A stretch of DNA of 43,954 nt from the NCBI GenBank assembly GCA_900320585.1, contig ONSV01000019.1, positions 1-43,954 on the forward strand, in the 5' to 3' direction. The notes under the pieces are model-generated. The model made no database searches, was not told where the DNA came from, and saw nothing but the letters and a program-made list of their open reading frames with translations. Positions within the stretch are counted from its first letter, which is position 1. Each line of letters starts with the position of its first letter. This stretch comes from an uncultured Prevotellaceae bacterium. Lineage in GTDB: Bacteria; Bacteroidota; Bacteroidia; Bacteroidales; Bacteroidaceae. Both the position numbers and the translations under genes were made by a program. This document shows, piece after piece, positions 7,726 to 15,686 of the stretch.

Positions 7726-9069
7726 CTAAATACCTGTATAGTTATGTGGCGTTATCGCCAACAACTGATTCTTGATCTCATCGTCGACGTCGAGCGTGCG
7801 CACGAAGTCGTGGATGGTCTGCTCCGTCATCTTCTGGTTGGTGCGAGTGAGCTGCTTCTCGTAGGGATTGGGATATGCCTCCCGACGGAGAATGGTCTGG
7901 ATAGCCTCGGCCACGACAGCCCAGTTGTCGTCGAGGTCGGCACGCAGCCGCTGCTCATTGAGGATGAGCTTGCGCAAGCCCTTGAGCGTACTCTCGATGG
8001 CGATGACGGTATGTCCGAAGGGCACGCCCACGTTGCGGAGCACTGTGGAGTCGGTGAGGTCGCGCTGCAGGCGGCTCACCGGGAGTTTGGCGGCGAGGAA
8101 CTGCAACAGTGCGTTAGATATGCCCAGGTTACCCTCACTGTTCTCGAAGTCGATGGGATTGACCTTGTGAGGCATGGCACTCGACCCTACCTCGCCAGCC
8201 TTGATCTTCTGCTTGAAATACTCCATGGAGATATACATCCAGAAATCGCGGTCGAGGTCGATGATGATGGTGTTGACGCGGCGAAGGGCATCGAACACGC
8301 CTCCTATGCAGTCGTAGTTGCTGATCTGTGTGGTGTACTGCTCACGACGCAATCCCAGCTTCTCACTCACGAAAGTATTGGCGAACTCTCGCCAGTCGTA
8401 GTCGGGATAAGCCACGTGGTGGGCATTGAAATTGCCTGTGGCGCCACCAAACTTGGCAGTGATAGGATAAGCCTTCAGTTGGTTCAGCTGCTCGGTGAGC
8501 CGGTAGACAAACACCATGATCTCCTTTCCCAAACGGGTAGGAGAAGCAGGCTGCCCATGGGTCTTGGCCAGCATGGGCACCTCGCGCCACTCATCGGCAT
8601 AGGTCTGGAGCTGGGCAATCAGTTCCTCAATGGCCGGACAGATTACCTGCGTCAGCGCATCCTTGATGGAGAGTGGGACGGATGTATTGTTGATATCCTG
8701 AGAAGTGAGACCGAAGTGAATGAACTCCTTATACTTGTCGAGGTTTCCAATCTTGTCGAACTTTTCCTTGATGAAGTACTCTACGGCTTTGACGTCGTGG
8801 TTGGTGACACGCTCTATATCCTTCACACGCTGGGCATCGGCTATGGAGAACTCGCCATAGATGGCACGCAGGTTCTCGAAAAGGGTATGGTTGAAATCCT
8901 GAAGTTGGGGCAAAGGCAACTCGCATAGAGCGATGAAATACTCTATCTCTACACGTACCCTGTATCTAATAAGCGCATATTCTGAAAAATATTCTGCCAA
9001 TGACACTGTTTTCCCTCTATAGCGGCCGTCGATAGGAGAAATGGCCGTCAACGAATCAAGCCCGATCAT
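7726..9069 (-). CDS. purB: Adenylosuccinate lyase
   Basis: A 447-residue member of the fumarase/aspartase superfamily, of the longer E. coli-like PurB type. It carries out two eliminations of fumarate in purine synthesis (SAICAR to AICAR, and adenylosuccinate to AMP). The superfamily signature SSAMPHKVNPIDFENSEGN is present, as are the substrate-binding TSQDINNTS and MLAKTHGQPASPTRLGKE segments. The start MIGLDSLTAISPIDGRY is the usual PurB N-terminus. A -7 box lies about 60 bases upstream, making purB the first gene of the operon with rluB and asnS. Nothing unusual is seen. Confidence 0.95.
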   Translation of the reverse strand: MIGLDSLTAISPIDGRYRGKTVSLAEYFSEYALIRYRVRVEIEYFIALCELPLPQLQDFNHTLFENLRAIYGEFSIADAQRVKDIERVTNHDVKAVEYFIKEKFDKIGNLDKYKEFIHFGLTSQDINNTSVPLSIKDALTQVICPAIEELIAQLQTYADEWREVPMLAKTHGQPASPTRLGKEIMVFVYRLTEQLNQLKAYPITAKFGGATGNFNAHHVAYPDYDWREFANTFVSEKLGLRREQYTTQISNYDCIGGVFDALRRVNTIIIDLDRDFWMYISMEYFKQKIKAGEVGSSAMPHKVNPIDFENSEGNLGISNALLQFLAAKLPVSRLQRDLTDSTVLRNVGVPFGHTVIAIESTLKGLRKLILNEQRLRADLDDNWAVVAEAIQTILRREAYPNPYEKQLTRTNQKMTEQTIHDFVRTLDVDDEIKNQLLAITPHNYTGI

Positions 9070-9128
9070 TCTTAAAAATCTATATATAAAAATAATGTAT
9101 GCGTGTGCGTATATCCCAAATTGGATTG

Positions 9129-9136
9129 CAAAGATA
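9129..9136 (-). promoter_or_regulatory. -7 box of the purB-rluB-asnS operon
   Basis: The minus-strand sequence TATCTTTG fits TAnnTTTG. A CTTTGG motif lies 17 bases upstream of it (plus-strand CCAAAG near 9153-9158), an acceptable -33 element. The box is about 60 bases before the purB ATG. Confidence 0.7.
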
Positions 9137-9206
9137 CGAAAATATCAACACACCAAAGAAAATAAAAACATAAAGTTTTATAAAATGAGCGAAAAATTGA
9201 TTTCTA

Positions 9207-9246
9207 CAAAAAAAGAAAACCCTGCAGCCCCGAAAGGCCACAGGGT
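9207..9246 (-). terminator. Terminator downstream of tRNA-Val
   Basis: On the minus strand, ACCCTG (9241-9246) pairs with CAGGGT (9219-9224), with a partial GGCC/GGGC inner stem. It is followed by TTTTCTTTTTTTG. It begins 12 bases after the tRNA 3' end. Confidence 0.75.
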
Positions 9247-9257
9247 ATCACCCCAAG

Positions 9258-9332
9258 TGGGCGTTGACGGATTCGAACCGCCGACCCTCTGCTTGTAAGG
9301 CAGATGCTCTAAACCAACTGAGCTAAACGCCC
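9258..9332 (-). tRNA. tRNA-Val (anticodon UAC)
   Basis: The minus strand folds into a standard cloverleaf of 75 bases. The acceptor stem GGGCGTT pairs with AACGCCC and the discriminator is A. The D arm contains AGTTGGTTTAGA. The anticodon stem TCTGC/GCAGA encloses the loop CTTACAA (anticodon TAC), and the T arm contains GGTTCGAATCC. CCA is not encoded (CTT follows). It has its own promoter (9351-9358) and terminator. Confidence 0.95.
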
Positions 9333-9350
9333 TTTTCGTGAAAAGCGATG

Positions 9351-9358
9351 CAAAGGTA
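9351..9358 (-). promoter_or_regulatory. Promoter of tRNA-Val
   Basis: Minus-strand TACCTTTG is a perfect TAnnTTTG match, with TTTTG 19 bases upstream (plus-strand CAAAA near 9378). The start site would be about 15-20 bases before the mature tRNA 5' end. Confidence 0.75.
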
Positions 9359-9485
9359 AGGATATTTTGTGAATCCACAAAATTTTCGGCCGTTTTTTAT
9401 TCCAAAAAGATGTTTTTGAGCATTTTTGAACACAGAGCACAGGCGATTTAGACTCAAAATGCAAAAATCCTTTTGCATTTTGCTC

Positions 9486-9655
9486 GCTTAATCGTACCTT
9501 TGCCAACTAGTGGCGAAGGTACTCACGCTCGGAAAACATCAAATAAATTTGTGTTTTCTCTCACTTAATCGTACTTTGCCACTTCGTGGCGAAGGTACTC
9601 ACGCTCGGAAAACATCAAATAAATTTGTGTTTTCTCTCACTTAATCGTACCTTTG
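9486..9655 (+). repeat. 76-bp-period tandem repeat carrying promoter boxes and dyads upstream of trpS
   Basis: A 65-base segment occurs twice without mismatch (9510-9574 and 9586-9650, period 76). A partial third copy (9486-9504) precedes it. Each unit ends in a -7-like box: TACCTTTG at 9495-9502, TACTTTG (one base short) at 9572-9578 and TACCTTTG at 9648-9655. The first and second are followed by inverted repeats: GTACCTTTGCCA with TGGCGAAGGTAC around 5 bases, and TTTGCCAC with GTGGCGAA around TTC. Other copies may exist elsewhere in the genome as a dispersed family; this cannot be checked here. Confidence 0.85.
9648..9655 (+). promoter_or_regulatory. Proximal promoter of trpS
   Basis: TACCTTTG with TTTG 20 bases upstream (9624-9627) is a near-ideal Bacteroidetes promoter. 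It predicts a start near 9660 and a 5' leader of about 48 bases before the preferred trpS ATG. Confidence 0.75.
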
Positions 9656-9707
9656 CAGAATGAATGGGGAGCGTCCCCTGAAATTGGAAACATTAACAAA
9701 AAGAAAA

Positions 9708-10697
9708 ATGGAAAAAGTAGTAAGTGGTATCCGACCTACCGGCAACCTGCACCTTGGCAATTACTTCGGTGCGGTGAAGAGTTTCGTGAAAATGCAAGAT
9801 GAATACGACTGCATGTTCTTCATTGCCGATTGGCATAGCCTCACCACCCATCCGAAGCCAGAAGACATCCAGGAAAGCGCCCGCACCATCCTTGCCGAGT
9901 ACCTGGCCTGTGGCCTCGACCCCGAGAAAGCGCCCATCTATGTTCAGAGCGACGTGAAGGAGACCTTGGAACTGTATCTCTTTCTCAACATGAACATGTA
10001 TCTGGGAGAACTGGAGCGCGTGACCACTTTTAAGGAAAAAGCCCGCAAGCAGCCCAACAACGTGAATGCCGGTCTGCTCACCTACCCCACCCTGATGGCT
10101 GCCGACATCCTTCAGCACAGGGCCAACAAGGTGCCCGTAGGCAAGGACCAGGAGCAGAATATGGAGATGGCCCGCAGATGCGCCCGCCGTTTCAACAACA
10201 TCTACGGTGTGGAGTTCTTCCCGGAGCCACAGAATTTCTACTTCGCCGAGAAAGCGGTGAAGGTGCCAGGCCTTGACGGCAGCGGCAAGATGGGCAAGAG
10301 CGAGGGCAACTGCATCTATCTTCGCGACGAGGACAAAGTGATTACAAAGAAGGTGATGAAGGCCGTGACCGACCTTGGTCCGCAGACGCCCAACAGCGAG
10401 CGCCCCGAGATTATCGAGAATCTCTTCTCGTTCCTGAAGCTCTGCTCGAATGAGGAAGCCTACACCTATTTTGACGAGAAATGGAACGACTGCACCCTTC
10501 GTTACGGAGACCTGAAGAAACAAATCGCCGCCGACCTGGTGAAGACCATCGCACCCATCAGGGAGCGCATCAATGAGTTCAGTTCGAACAAGGAGTTGCT
10601 CGACCGCATTGCCCGCGAGGGTGCCGAGCGTGCCCGCGCCAGTGCCACCGCCACCATCGAGGAGGTGCGCCGCATCATCGGCTTCAGGGTGAGATAA
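9708..10697 (+). CDS. trpS: Tryptophanyl-tRNA synthetase
   Basis: A 329-residue class Ic aminoacyl-tRNA synthetase. The HIGH-like motif is in GIRPTGNLHLGNYFGAVKSF at the N-terminus. The KMSKS-equivalent is KMGKSEGN, preceded by GLDGSG. The tryptophan/tRNA-binding region includes LTYPTLMAADILQH and VPVGKDQEQNMEMAR, both typical of TrpS. An upstream in-frame ATG (9660) lies at the predicted transcription start and would add 16 residues unlike the family, so MEKVVSGIRPTG is chosen. The gene stands alone between tRNA-Val and the convergent OmpA gene. Its most unusual aspect is the tandemly repeated promoter block directly upstream. Confidence 0.95.
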   Translation: MEKVVSGIRPTGNLHLGNYFGAVKSFVKMQDEYDCMFFIADWHSLTTHPKPEDIQESARTILAEYLACGLDPEKAPIYVQSDVKETLELYLFLNMNMYLGELERVTTFKEKARKQPNNVNAGLLTYPTLMAADILQHRANKVPVGKDQEQNMEMARRCARRFNNIYGVEFFPEPQNFYFAEKAVKVPGLDGSGKMGKSEGNCIYLRDEDKVITKKVMKAVTDLGPQTPNSERPEIIENLFSFLKLCSNEEAYTYFDEKWNDCTLRYGDLKKQIAADLVKTIAPIRERINEFSSNKELLDRIAREGAERARASATATIEEVRRIIGFRVR

Positions 10698-10743
10698 CCT
10701 ATACAAGCCACTACAGCCCTGTTGTTGGCATCTCGAAGAACTT

Positions 10744-10784
10744 AATCGATTTTTACAGACAGAGCGGAAAGCTCAAAATCGATT
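10744..10784. repeat. Inverted repeat between trpS and the OmpA gene
   Basis: AATCGATTTT (10744-10753) is perfectly complementary to AAAATCGATT (10775-10784). A GAGC/GCTC stem with loop GGAAA sits inside, directly against the right arm, leaving an 8-base bulge on the left. It lies downstream of trpS and upstream of the shared terminator; its function is unknown. Confidence 0.6.
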
Positions 10785-10797
10785 TGAAAGACAGACA

Positions 10798-10831
10798 AAA
10801 AAAGCGCCCTCACGATGAGGGCGCTTATTTT
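10798..10831. terminator. Bidirectional terminator between trpS and the OmpA gene
   Basis: AAGCGCCCTC (10802-10811) pairs perfectly with GAGGGCGCTT (10817-10826) around ACGAT. TTATTTTT follows on the plus strand, and a run of Ts precedes TTGTCTG on the minus strand. It can serve both convergent genes. Confidence 0.85.
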
Positions 10832-10848
10832 TGGTTGGAGAATTCTGA

Positions 10849-11997
10849 TTAGCGAATCTCAACAACGGCACGACGGTTGAGCTCGAACGGTGAGAGGATA
10901 TCCACACCACCCTTGCCAACGCAAGTCACCTTGTCGCGGTTCACACCCATACCGATGACTTCCTCAGCCACGGTCTTGGCACGCTCGTCGGAGAGCCACT
11001 GGTTGTGCTCAGGATTACCTGTAGCGCTGTCAGCATAACCGGTAACGAGAACGTTGGTGTTCTTGTCGGCAGCAACCTTAGCAAGAGCGCGAACGTCTAC
11101 GAGGTCACGTGAGTAAGAAGGACCGCTGTTGGTCTTGTTGCAGTAGAAGTAAACAGTAGCAGGAGCACCGATGATCTGGTCGATGGGCTTCGGGCACACG
11201 TGGTTCTTGATGAGGTTGTTCAGACGATCGATCTCAGCATTGGCGTCGGAGAGACGGTTGTTGAGGTCGTCGAGTTCTGCCTGATGGAGAGCCTTGATAG
11301 CAGCGATATCGGGCACCTTATCGAATGTACCTTTACCGAGGTTGAAGGTCAGACCAATCTCTGCATAGAGGTTGTTGTCGTGGCTGTCCCATCCGCGGTT
11401 TCCGGGATCAAGCTGGTTGTCCATACCGTCGATGTCGGTCTCAAAGCGGTTCCAACCCAACTCGAGGTTCAGGAACACCTTGCGGCTGAGGCGGAATTCG
11501 TTGAGCAAACCAACGCTGAGGTCCATACCGTAGCGGTCGTGGGTCATCGAGCGACCGAAGCCAGCACCTGCGAATGGAATGAAGTTCCAAACACGGTCGG
11601 GGTTATAGCCCAGCAACATGTTGCTCAAGTTGAACAGAGCATGCTCATTGAGCACCCAGTACTTGTTGAAGTAGCCTTTACCCTCGCCATTCACGGCACG
11701 TACAGACTTACCCCAGATACCAGCAAGCTTGGTGCGGAGTCCGAGGCCCGGAGTGAACCATTTACCAATAGCAATGGCAGCACCTGGGTTTGAACGGAAA
11801 TCCTTGAGAGGACTGCGGTCGAGTCCTGCTCCGTGCTCCTCTGCGGAGTACCAAGCGTTCCACTGAGCGCCTACTTGAATGAACCAATTGCTCCAGAACG
11901 AATTAGTGGCTACACTGTACTTCAATGTAGGATCGTCCTGAGCCATGGCTGAGAAAGAAACGCTGACGAGAGCCAGCACCATTAATAGTTTTTTCAT
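10849..11997 (-). CDS. OmpA-family outer-membrane protein
   Basis: A 382-residue protein with a signal peptide (MKKLLMVLALVSVSFSAMAQ, cleavage after Ala-Met-Ala-Gln). An N-terminal region of about 220 residues is rich in alternating aromatic/polar strands, consistent with a small beta-barrel. A short coiled coil follows (about 225-265, LDDLNNRLSDANAEIDRLNNLI), then a C-terminal OmpA-like peptidoglycan-binding domain (NVLVTGYADSATGNPEHNQWLSDERAKTVAEEVI ... NRRAVVEI). It probably anchors the outer membrane to the cell wall and may be abundant at the surface. It is a single-gene unit with a good promoter and a bidirectional terminator. A second paralogue occurs at 27353-28456. Confidence 0.9.
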   Translation of the reverse strand: MKKLLMVLALVSVSFSAMAQDDPTLKYSVATNSFWSNWFIQVGAQWNAWYSAEEHGAGLDRSPLKDFRSNPGAAIAIGKWFTPGLGLRTKLAGIWGKSVRAVNGEGKGYFNKYWVLNEHALFNLSNMLLGYNPDRVWNFIPFAGAGFGRSMTHDRYGMDLSVGLLNEFRLSRKVFLNLELGWNRFETDIDGMDNQLDPGNRGWDSHDNNLYAEIGLTFNLGKGTFDKVPDIAAIKALHQAELDDLNNRLSDANAEIDRLNNLIKNHVCPKPIDQIIGAPATVYFYCNKTNSGPSYSRDLVDVRALAKVAADKNTNVLVTGYADSATGNPEHNQWLSDERAKTVAEEVIGMGVNRDKVTCVGKGGVDILSPFELNRRAVVEIR

Positions 11998-12067
11998 AAC
12001 CTTTTTATTTTAAAAAATAATCAAAAATATATATATCCTGTTGACAGTTACGCAATATTTTCCGCTG

Positions 12068-12075
12068 CAAAGATA
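12068..12075 (-). promoter_or_regulatory. Promoter of the first OmpA gene
   Basis: Minus-strand TATCTTTG with TTG 17 bases upstream (plus-strand CAA at 12093-12095). It lies about 70 bases before the ATG, in a very AT-rich leader. The 12000-12171 gap otherwise holds only AT-rich sequence. Confidence 0.7.
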
Positions 12076-12171
12076 ATATTTTTTTTCAAACCCAATTGGT
12101 TTTTCTATAGAATTTTTCACTTTTTTGCAAAAAATACCTAAATTTCGTGAAAAAAATGGGATTTCAAATCA

Positions 12172-13983
12172 TTATCCAAGCAATCGGTCAATCTCGTTCT
12201 GCTGCAAAATGCACAAGATTGGCTTGCCATCGGGCGTGAGATTGACATTGGAACAAGAGAAGAGCCGGTTGACCAGATTCTCCATCTCGTCGTTCGACAG
12301 CACCTGTCCTTGCGGGATGGCCGCTCCCCTTGCCATACCGAGGGCGAGGGCATACTGAATCTCGCTCCGTGGCTGTCCGGTTTTCTCCTTTGCCACCATG
12401 AGCAGGTCGTTGAGCATCGTAGTGACATCGATGCCCTCTATGCCTGCGGGTATGCCATCGATGGAGAAGCTTCCGCCGCCGAGGTCGTTGAGCGAGAAGC
12501 CCAGGTCGGCCAGGTCGGGGAGGATTTGCCTCATCACCTCTCCATCGGCCAGCGACAGTTTGATGATCTCGGGGAAGAGCATGCCCTGCGACCGCCATCT
12601 GTGGTTGCGCATCTTCTCCTGGTATTCCTCGAAGAGGATACGCAGGTGTGCCCTATGCTGGTCGATGATCATGAGTCCCGACTTCACTGCCGTCATGATG
12701 AGCCTCCCTTTATATTGATAATGTGAGGGCGACTTCTCGGCGATGATGTCGTCGGGGGTGTCGATGTCATCGGGCTCATCAAAGAGGCCGGGCTGCTGTG
12801 TGGTCTCGTGCCGTGCCACCTGGTAGAGGTCTTCCCAATGCTGCTGCGTGTCGGCCTTTCGGTTTCTCGGGTCGTTGAAGGGGTTGTATTGGGGGTTGGT
12901 CTTCACCTCTGGCCTGTGCACATCGGTGTTGCTGGGGTCGTAGAGGGGGATGTCGGGACGTCCCTCGGTATCGAAATCGATGGAGGGCACGTCGTTGAAT
13001 TTCCCCACGGCCTCTTTCACCGCCGCCGAGAGAATCTGCCATATCACCTGCTCGTTCTCGAACTTGATCTCCGTCTTGGTGGGATGGATGTTGACATCGA
13101 TGTCGGATGCCGGCACATCGAAGAAGATGAAGTAGGGCACTTGCTCGCCCTGTGGCACCAGCCGCTCGAACGGAGCCATCACCGCCTTGTTGAAATAGGG
13201 GTGTTTCATGTATCTCCCATTGACGAAGAAGAACTGGTGGGCGCCCTTCTTCCTCGAGGCCTCTGGTTTTCCCACGAAGCCACTGATGTGGCACACCGAT
13301 GTCTCCACTGCCACCGGCAGCAGGTCCTGGTTGGTTTTCTTTCCAAACACGTCGACGATGCGCTGTCGAAGGCCAGCCTTGGGCAGGTTCGACACCTCCA
13401 CCCCATTGCTGTGCAAGGTGAAGGCAACCTGCGGATTGACGAGCACGATGCGCTCATAGGCCGTGAGGATATTGTTGAGCTCGGTGGTGTTCGACTTGAG
13501 GAACTTGCGTCGTGCGGGCACATTGTAGAACAGGTTCTCCACCTTGAAATTGCTGCCCACCGGGCACGACACGGGTTCCTGTCCCACGAAGCGGGAGCCG
13601 TTTATGGTGACGGCCGTGCCGATATCGTCGGTATGGAGCCGCGTCTTGAGTTGCACCTGTGCCACCGCAGCTATCGAGGCGAGGGCCTCGCCCCTGAAGC
13701 CCATGGTATGCAGGTCGAAAAGGTCGTCGGCCTTACGGATCTTCGATGTGGCATGCCTTTCGAACGACAGCCGGGCGTCGGTGGGCGACATGCCTTTCCC
13801 GTTGTCGATGACCTGAATAGACGTGCGCCCGGCATCCACCACAAGGACATTCACCTCGGTGGCGCCGGCATCCAGGGCATTCTCCACGAGTTCCTTGATG
13901 ACGGAGGCAGGCCGTTGTATCACCTCTCCGGCAGCAATCTGGTTGGCCACGGCATCGGGCAGCAGTTGTATGATGTCACTCAT
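12172..13983 (-). CDS. mutL: DNA mismatch repair protein MutL
   Basis: A 603-residue MutL. The N-terminal GHKL ATPase is complete: IAAGEVIQRPASVIKELVENALDAGA, DNGKGM, ATSKI and GFRGEALASIAAVAQV. The C-terminal dimerisation domain runs from about residue 415. The canonical endonuclease metal motif DQHA(X)2E(X)4E appears as DQHRAHLRILFEE, with Leu in place of the first Glu. The C-terminal CPHGRP-type motif reads TPDGKP. This MutL may therefore lack nicking activity and act only as the ATP-driven matchmaker. An upstream in-frame start would add 59 residues that are out-of-frame ostA sequence. The MSDIIQLLPD start overlaps the ostA stop as ATGA, so the two are translationally coupled. Confidence 0.93.
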   Translation of the reverse strand: MSDIIQLLPDAVANQIAAGEVIQRPASVIKELVENALDAGATEVNVLVVDAGRTSIQVIDNGKGMSPTDARLSFERHATSKIRKADDLFDLHTMGFRGEALASIAAVAQVQLKTRLHTDDIGTAVTINGSRFVGQEPVSCPVGSNFKVENLFYNVPARRKFLKSNTTELNNILTAYERIVLVNPQVAFTLHSNGVEVSNLPKAGLRQRIVDVFGKKTNQDLLPVAVETSVCHISGFVGKPEASRKKGAHQFFFVNGRYMKHPYFNKAVMAPFERLVPQGEQVPYFIFFDVPASDIDVNIHPTKTEIKFENEQVIWQILSAAVKEAVGKFNDVPSIDFDTEGRPDIPLYDPSNTDVHRPEVKTNPQYNPFNDPRNRKADTQQHWEDLYQVARHETTQQPGLFDEPDDIDTPDDIIAEKSPSHYQYKGRLIMTAVKSGLMIIDQHRAHLRILFEEYQEKMRNHRWRSQGMLFPEIIKLSLADGEVMRQILPDLADLGFSLNDLGGGSFSIDGIPAGIEGIDVTTMLNDLLMVAKEKTGQPRSEIQYALALGMARGAAIPQGQVLSNDEMENLVNRLFSCSNVNLTPDGKPILCILQQNEIDRLLG

Positions 13984-15686
13984 TGCGTCAGTGGTGTGGT
14001 GTTGGCAGAAGTTTTTTTCTTGTGTTTCTCCTCTATATAATAGATGTCGTCCTTGTCGAGCGGCCTGATGTAGTCGTACCATCCGAAATTGGGCAGGTAG
14101 TCCTTGCCGCTGGGGACCTGGAACACGGGATACATGATGCCCTCGGCCTTCGACGTCCATATCCTGTCGAGTTTCCGCTCCTTGGTCACATACATCCTCA
14201 TGGTGTCGGTCTCCACATACACCATTCCCACGAGAGAGCTGTCGCTCTCGTCGACAGGATAGTAGATGGACATCACATTGCGTATGGCCTCACTCATGCG
14301 GATGTTGCCATCCACGAAATAGGCGTTCATGCGCTGCGAGGCCACCTGGTTGTAATACACCTTCGTGGGGTCTTTCAGTTCGTGCATGCGCTCGAGCGAC
14401 AAGGCATTCTGCATGACATGGGCCTCCCTCACCGTGGAATCGTTGAGGAACACCCTGATGCTGTCGCCCAGCAACTGCCGGTTGGCATTCCACACAATCG
14501 GGTCGTAATAGAGGGTGATGGTGGAGTCGAGGGTGCAGATGACCATCGAGTCGCATACGGCCTGGACATCATTCCTGAACATCCTCACCTTATGGTAGCA
14601 GTGCACCTTCCGGTAGAGCGAGTCGGTATCGAGGTTGAAGGTCTCCACGCGTATCGTATCGGCATGAAGGTAGAGGGTGTCTTGCTGCGAGTAGTCGATG
14701 TAGATGGGGTTCTTGGTCGCCATGCCCGTCCCGTCGAGCTCGTTGTAGTCCACAGCGTCGGCTATCAGCCGGTTCTTGTTCTTCCGGTCCTCGTAGTTCA
14801 CCCGTCCGTAGCCATGGCTCACCTTGCTCGAGCTGTCGTAGAAGAGGCTGTCGCCGGTGATGGTGCGGATGTTGTTTTGTATGCTCGACTTGTCGTAGAG
14901 CTCCACCTGGTCGGTCTTCATGAAGTAGACACAGTTGGTGGTCTCCACATCGTATCCGTCGCGAATGGAATGGATGGTCGACTTGCTCCAAGTGCGCCGT
15001 CCGTTGTCAAACTCCGTCTTTCCGCCTTTCACCAGCGCCCTCTCGTCCTCTGAATAATAATATAAGGTGTCGGTGGTGATGACATGGGTCTTGGTGCGCA
15101 GCTTCACCTTGTAGAAGAACTCGGCCTCCTTCGTGTCGAGGTTGTATTTTCCCCAGTCGCTGCTGAGCATGAGTCCCTTCGACTTGTCGACGTAGTTGCC
15201 GCCCTCATCGTAGTAGACGATATTGAACTTCTGGTCGAGAATGAGGTTGTCGGTGCGCAGCTCCGAGGTTTTCCGGTGCACCACGAGCACATTGTGCTGG
15301 GCGTGCACCATATCGGCATCGTTTCGTCCGTCATAGAAAGCCGTGTCGCACCTGATCTCGAGCGTGTCGCCCTGCAGCAGCCTCACATGTCCGAAGGCAT
15401 GGAAGGTGTTCTCCTGCTGTTTGAAATAGGCACTGTCGCAATAGAGCACGGAGCCACGGTGGCGGAATTTCACGTTTCCCCTCACCACCTGCGTGTCGTT
15501 GCGGCGGAACTCATCATAGTAGAGTGAGTCGGCGTGGTCGAGGTAGATGCGCTCGTCCTGCACCCTACCCCTGTTGCGCTGAGCGCTGGCAGGCAGCGAC
15601 ATACATAGACCTAGCAGGCATAGAATCAGCAATGCCAAGATTCTATGCCTGCAAGAGGTGGGCTGTATGTGCGCGTGTCTTGTCAT
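13980..15686 (-). CDS. OstA-like (LptA/LptD N-terminal type) protein
   Basis: A 568-residue exported protein with an N-terminal hydrophobic signal (RILALLILCLLGLCMSLPASAQ). It consists almost entirely of OstA/LptA-type beta-jellyroll repeats: YLDHADSLYYDEFRRNDTQVVRGNV, GSVLYCDSAYFKQQENTFHAFGHV, GDSLFYDSSSKVSHGYGRV. Proteins of this fold form the periplasmic bridge that carries lipopolysaccharide to the outer membrane. In Bacteroidetes the exact partner of this long OstA protein is not settled. The start MTRHAHIQPT overlaps the SurA stop as ATGA; a Met 10 codons further upstream is less likely. The lptB gene lies about 10 kb away on the same strand. Confidence 0.8.
   Translation of the reverse strand: MTRHAHIQPTSCRHRILALLILCLLGLCMSLPASAQRNRGRVQDERIYLDHADSLYYDEFRRNDTQVVRGNVKFRHRGSVLYCDSAYFKQQENTFHAFGHVRLLQGDTLEIRCDTAFYDGRNDADMVHAQHNVLVVHRKTSELRTDNLILDQKFNIVYYDEGGNYVDKSKGLMLSSDWGKYNLDTKEAEFFYKVKLRTKTHVITTDTLYYYSEDERALVKGGKTEFDNGRRTWSKSTIHSIRDGYDVETTNCVYFMKTDQVELYDKSSIQNNIRTITGDSLFYDSSSKVSHGYGRVNYEDRKNKNRLIADAVDYNELDGTGMATKNPIYIDYSQQDTLYLHADTIRVETFNLDTDSLYRKVHCYHKVRMFRNDVQAVCDSMVICTLDSTITLYYDPIVWNANRQLLGDSIRVFLNDSTVREAHVMQNALSLERMHELKDPTKVYYNQVASQRMNAYFVDGNIRMSEAIRNVMSIYYPVDESDSSLVGMVYVETDTMRMYVTKERKLDRIWTSKAEGIMYPVFQVPSGKDYLPNFGWYDYIRPLDKDDIYYIEEKHKKKTSANTTPLTQ

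Noticed and set aside
13984-14160. 59-residue N-terminal extension of MutL
   Set aside because: It is ostA sequence in another frame; the ATGA start gives the standard MutL N-terminus.
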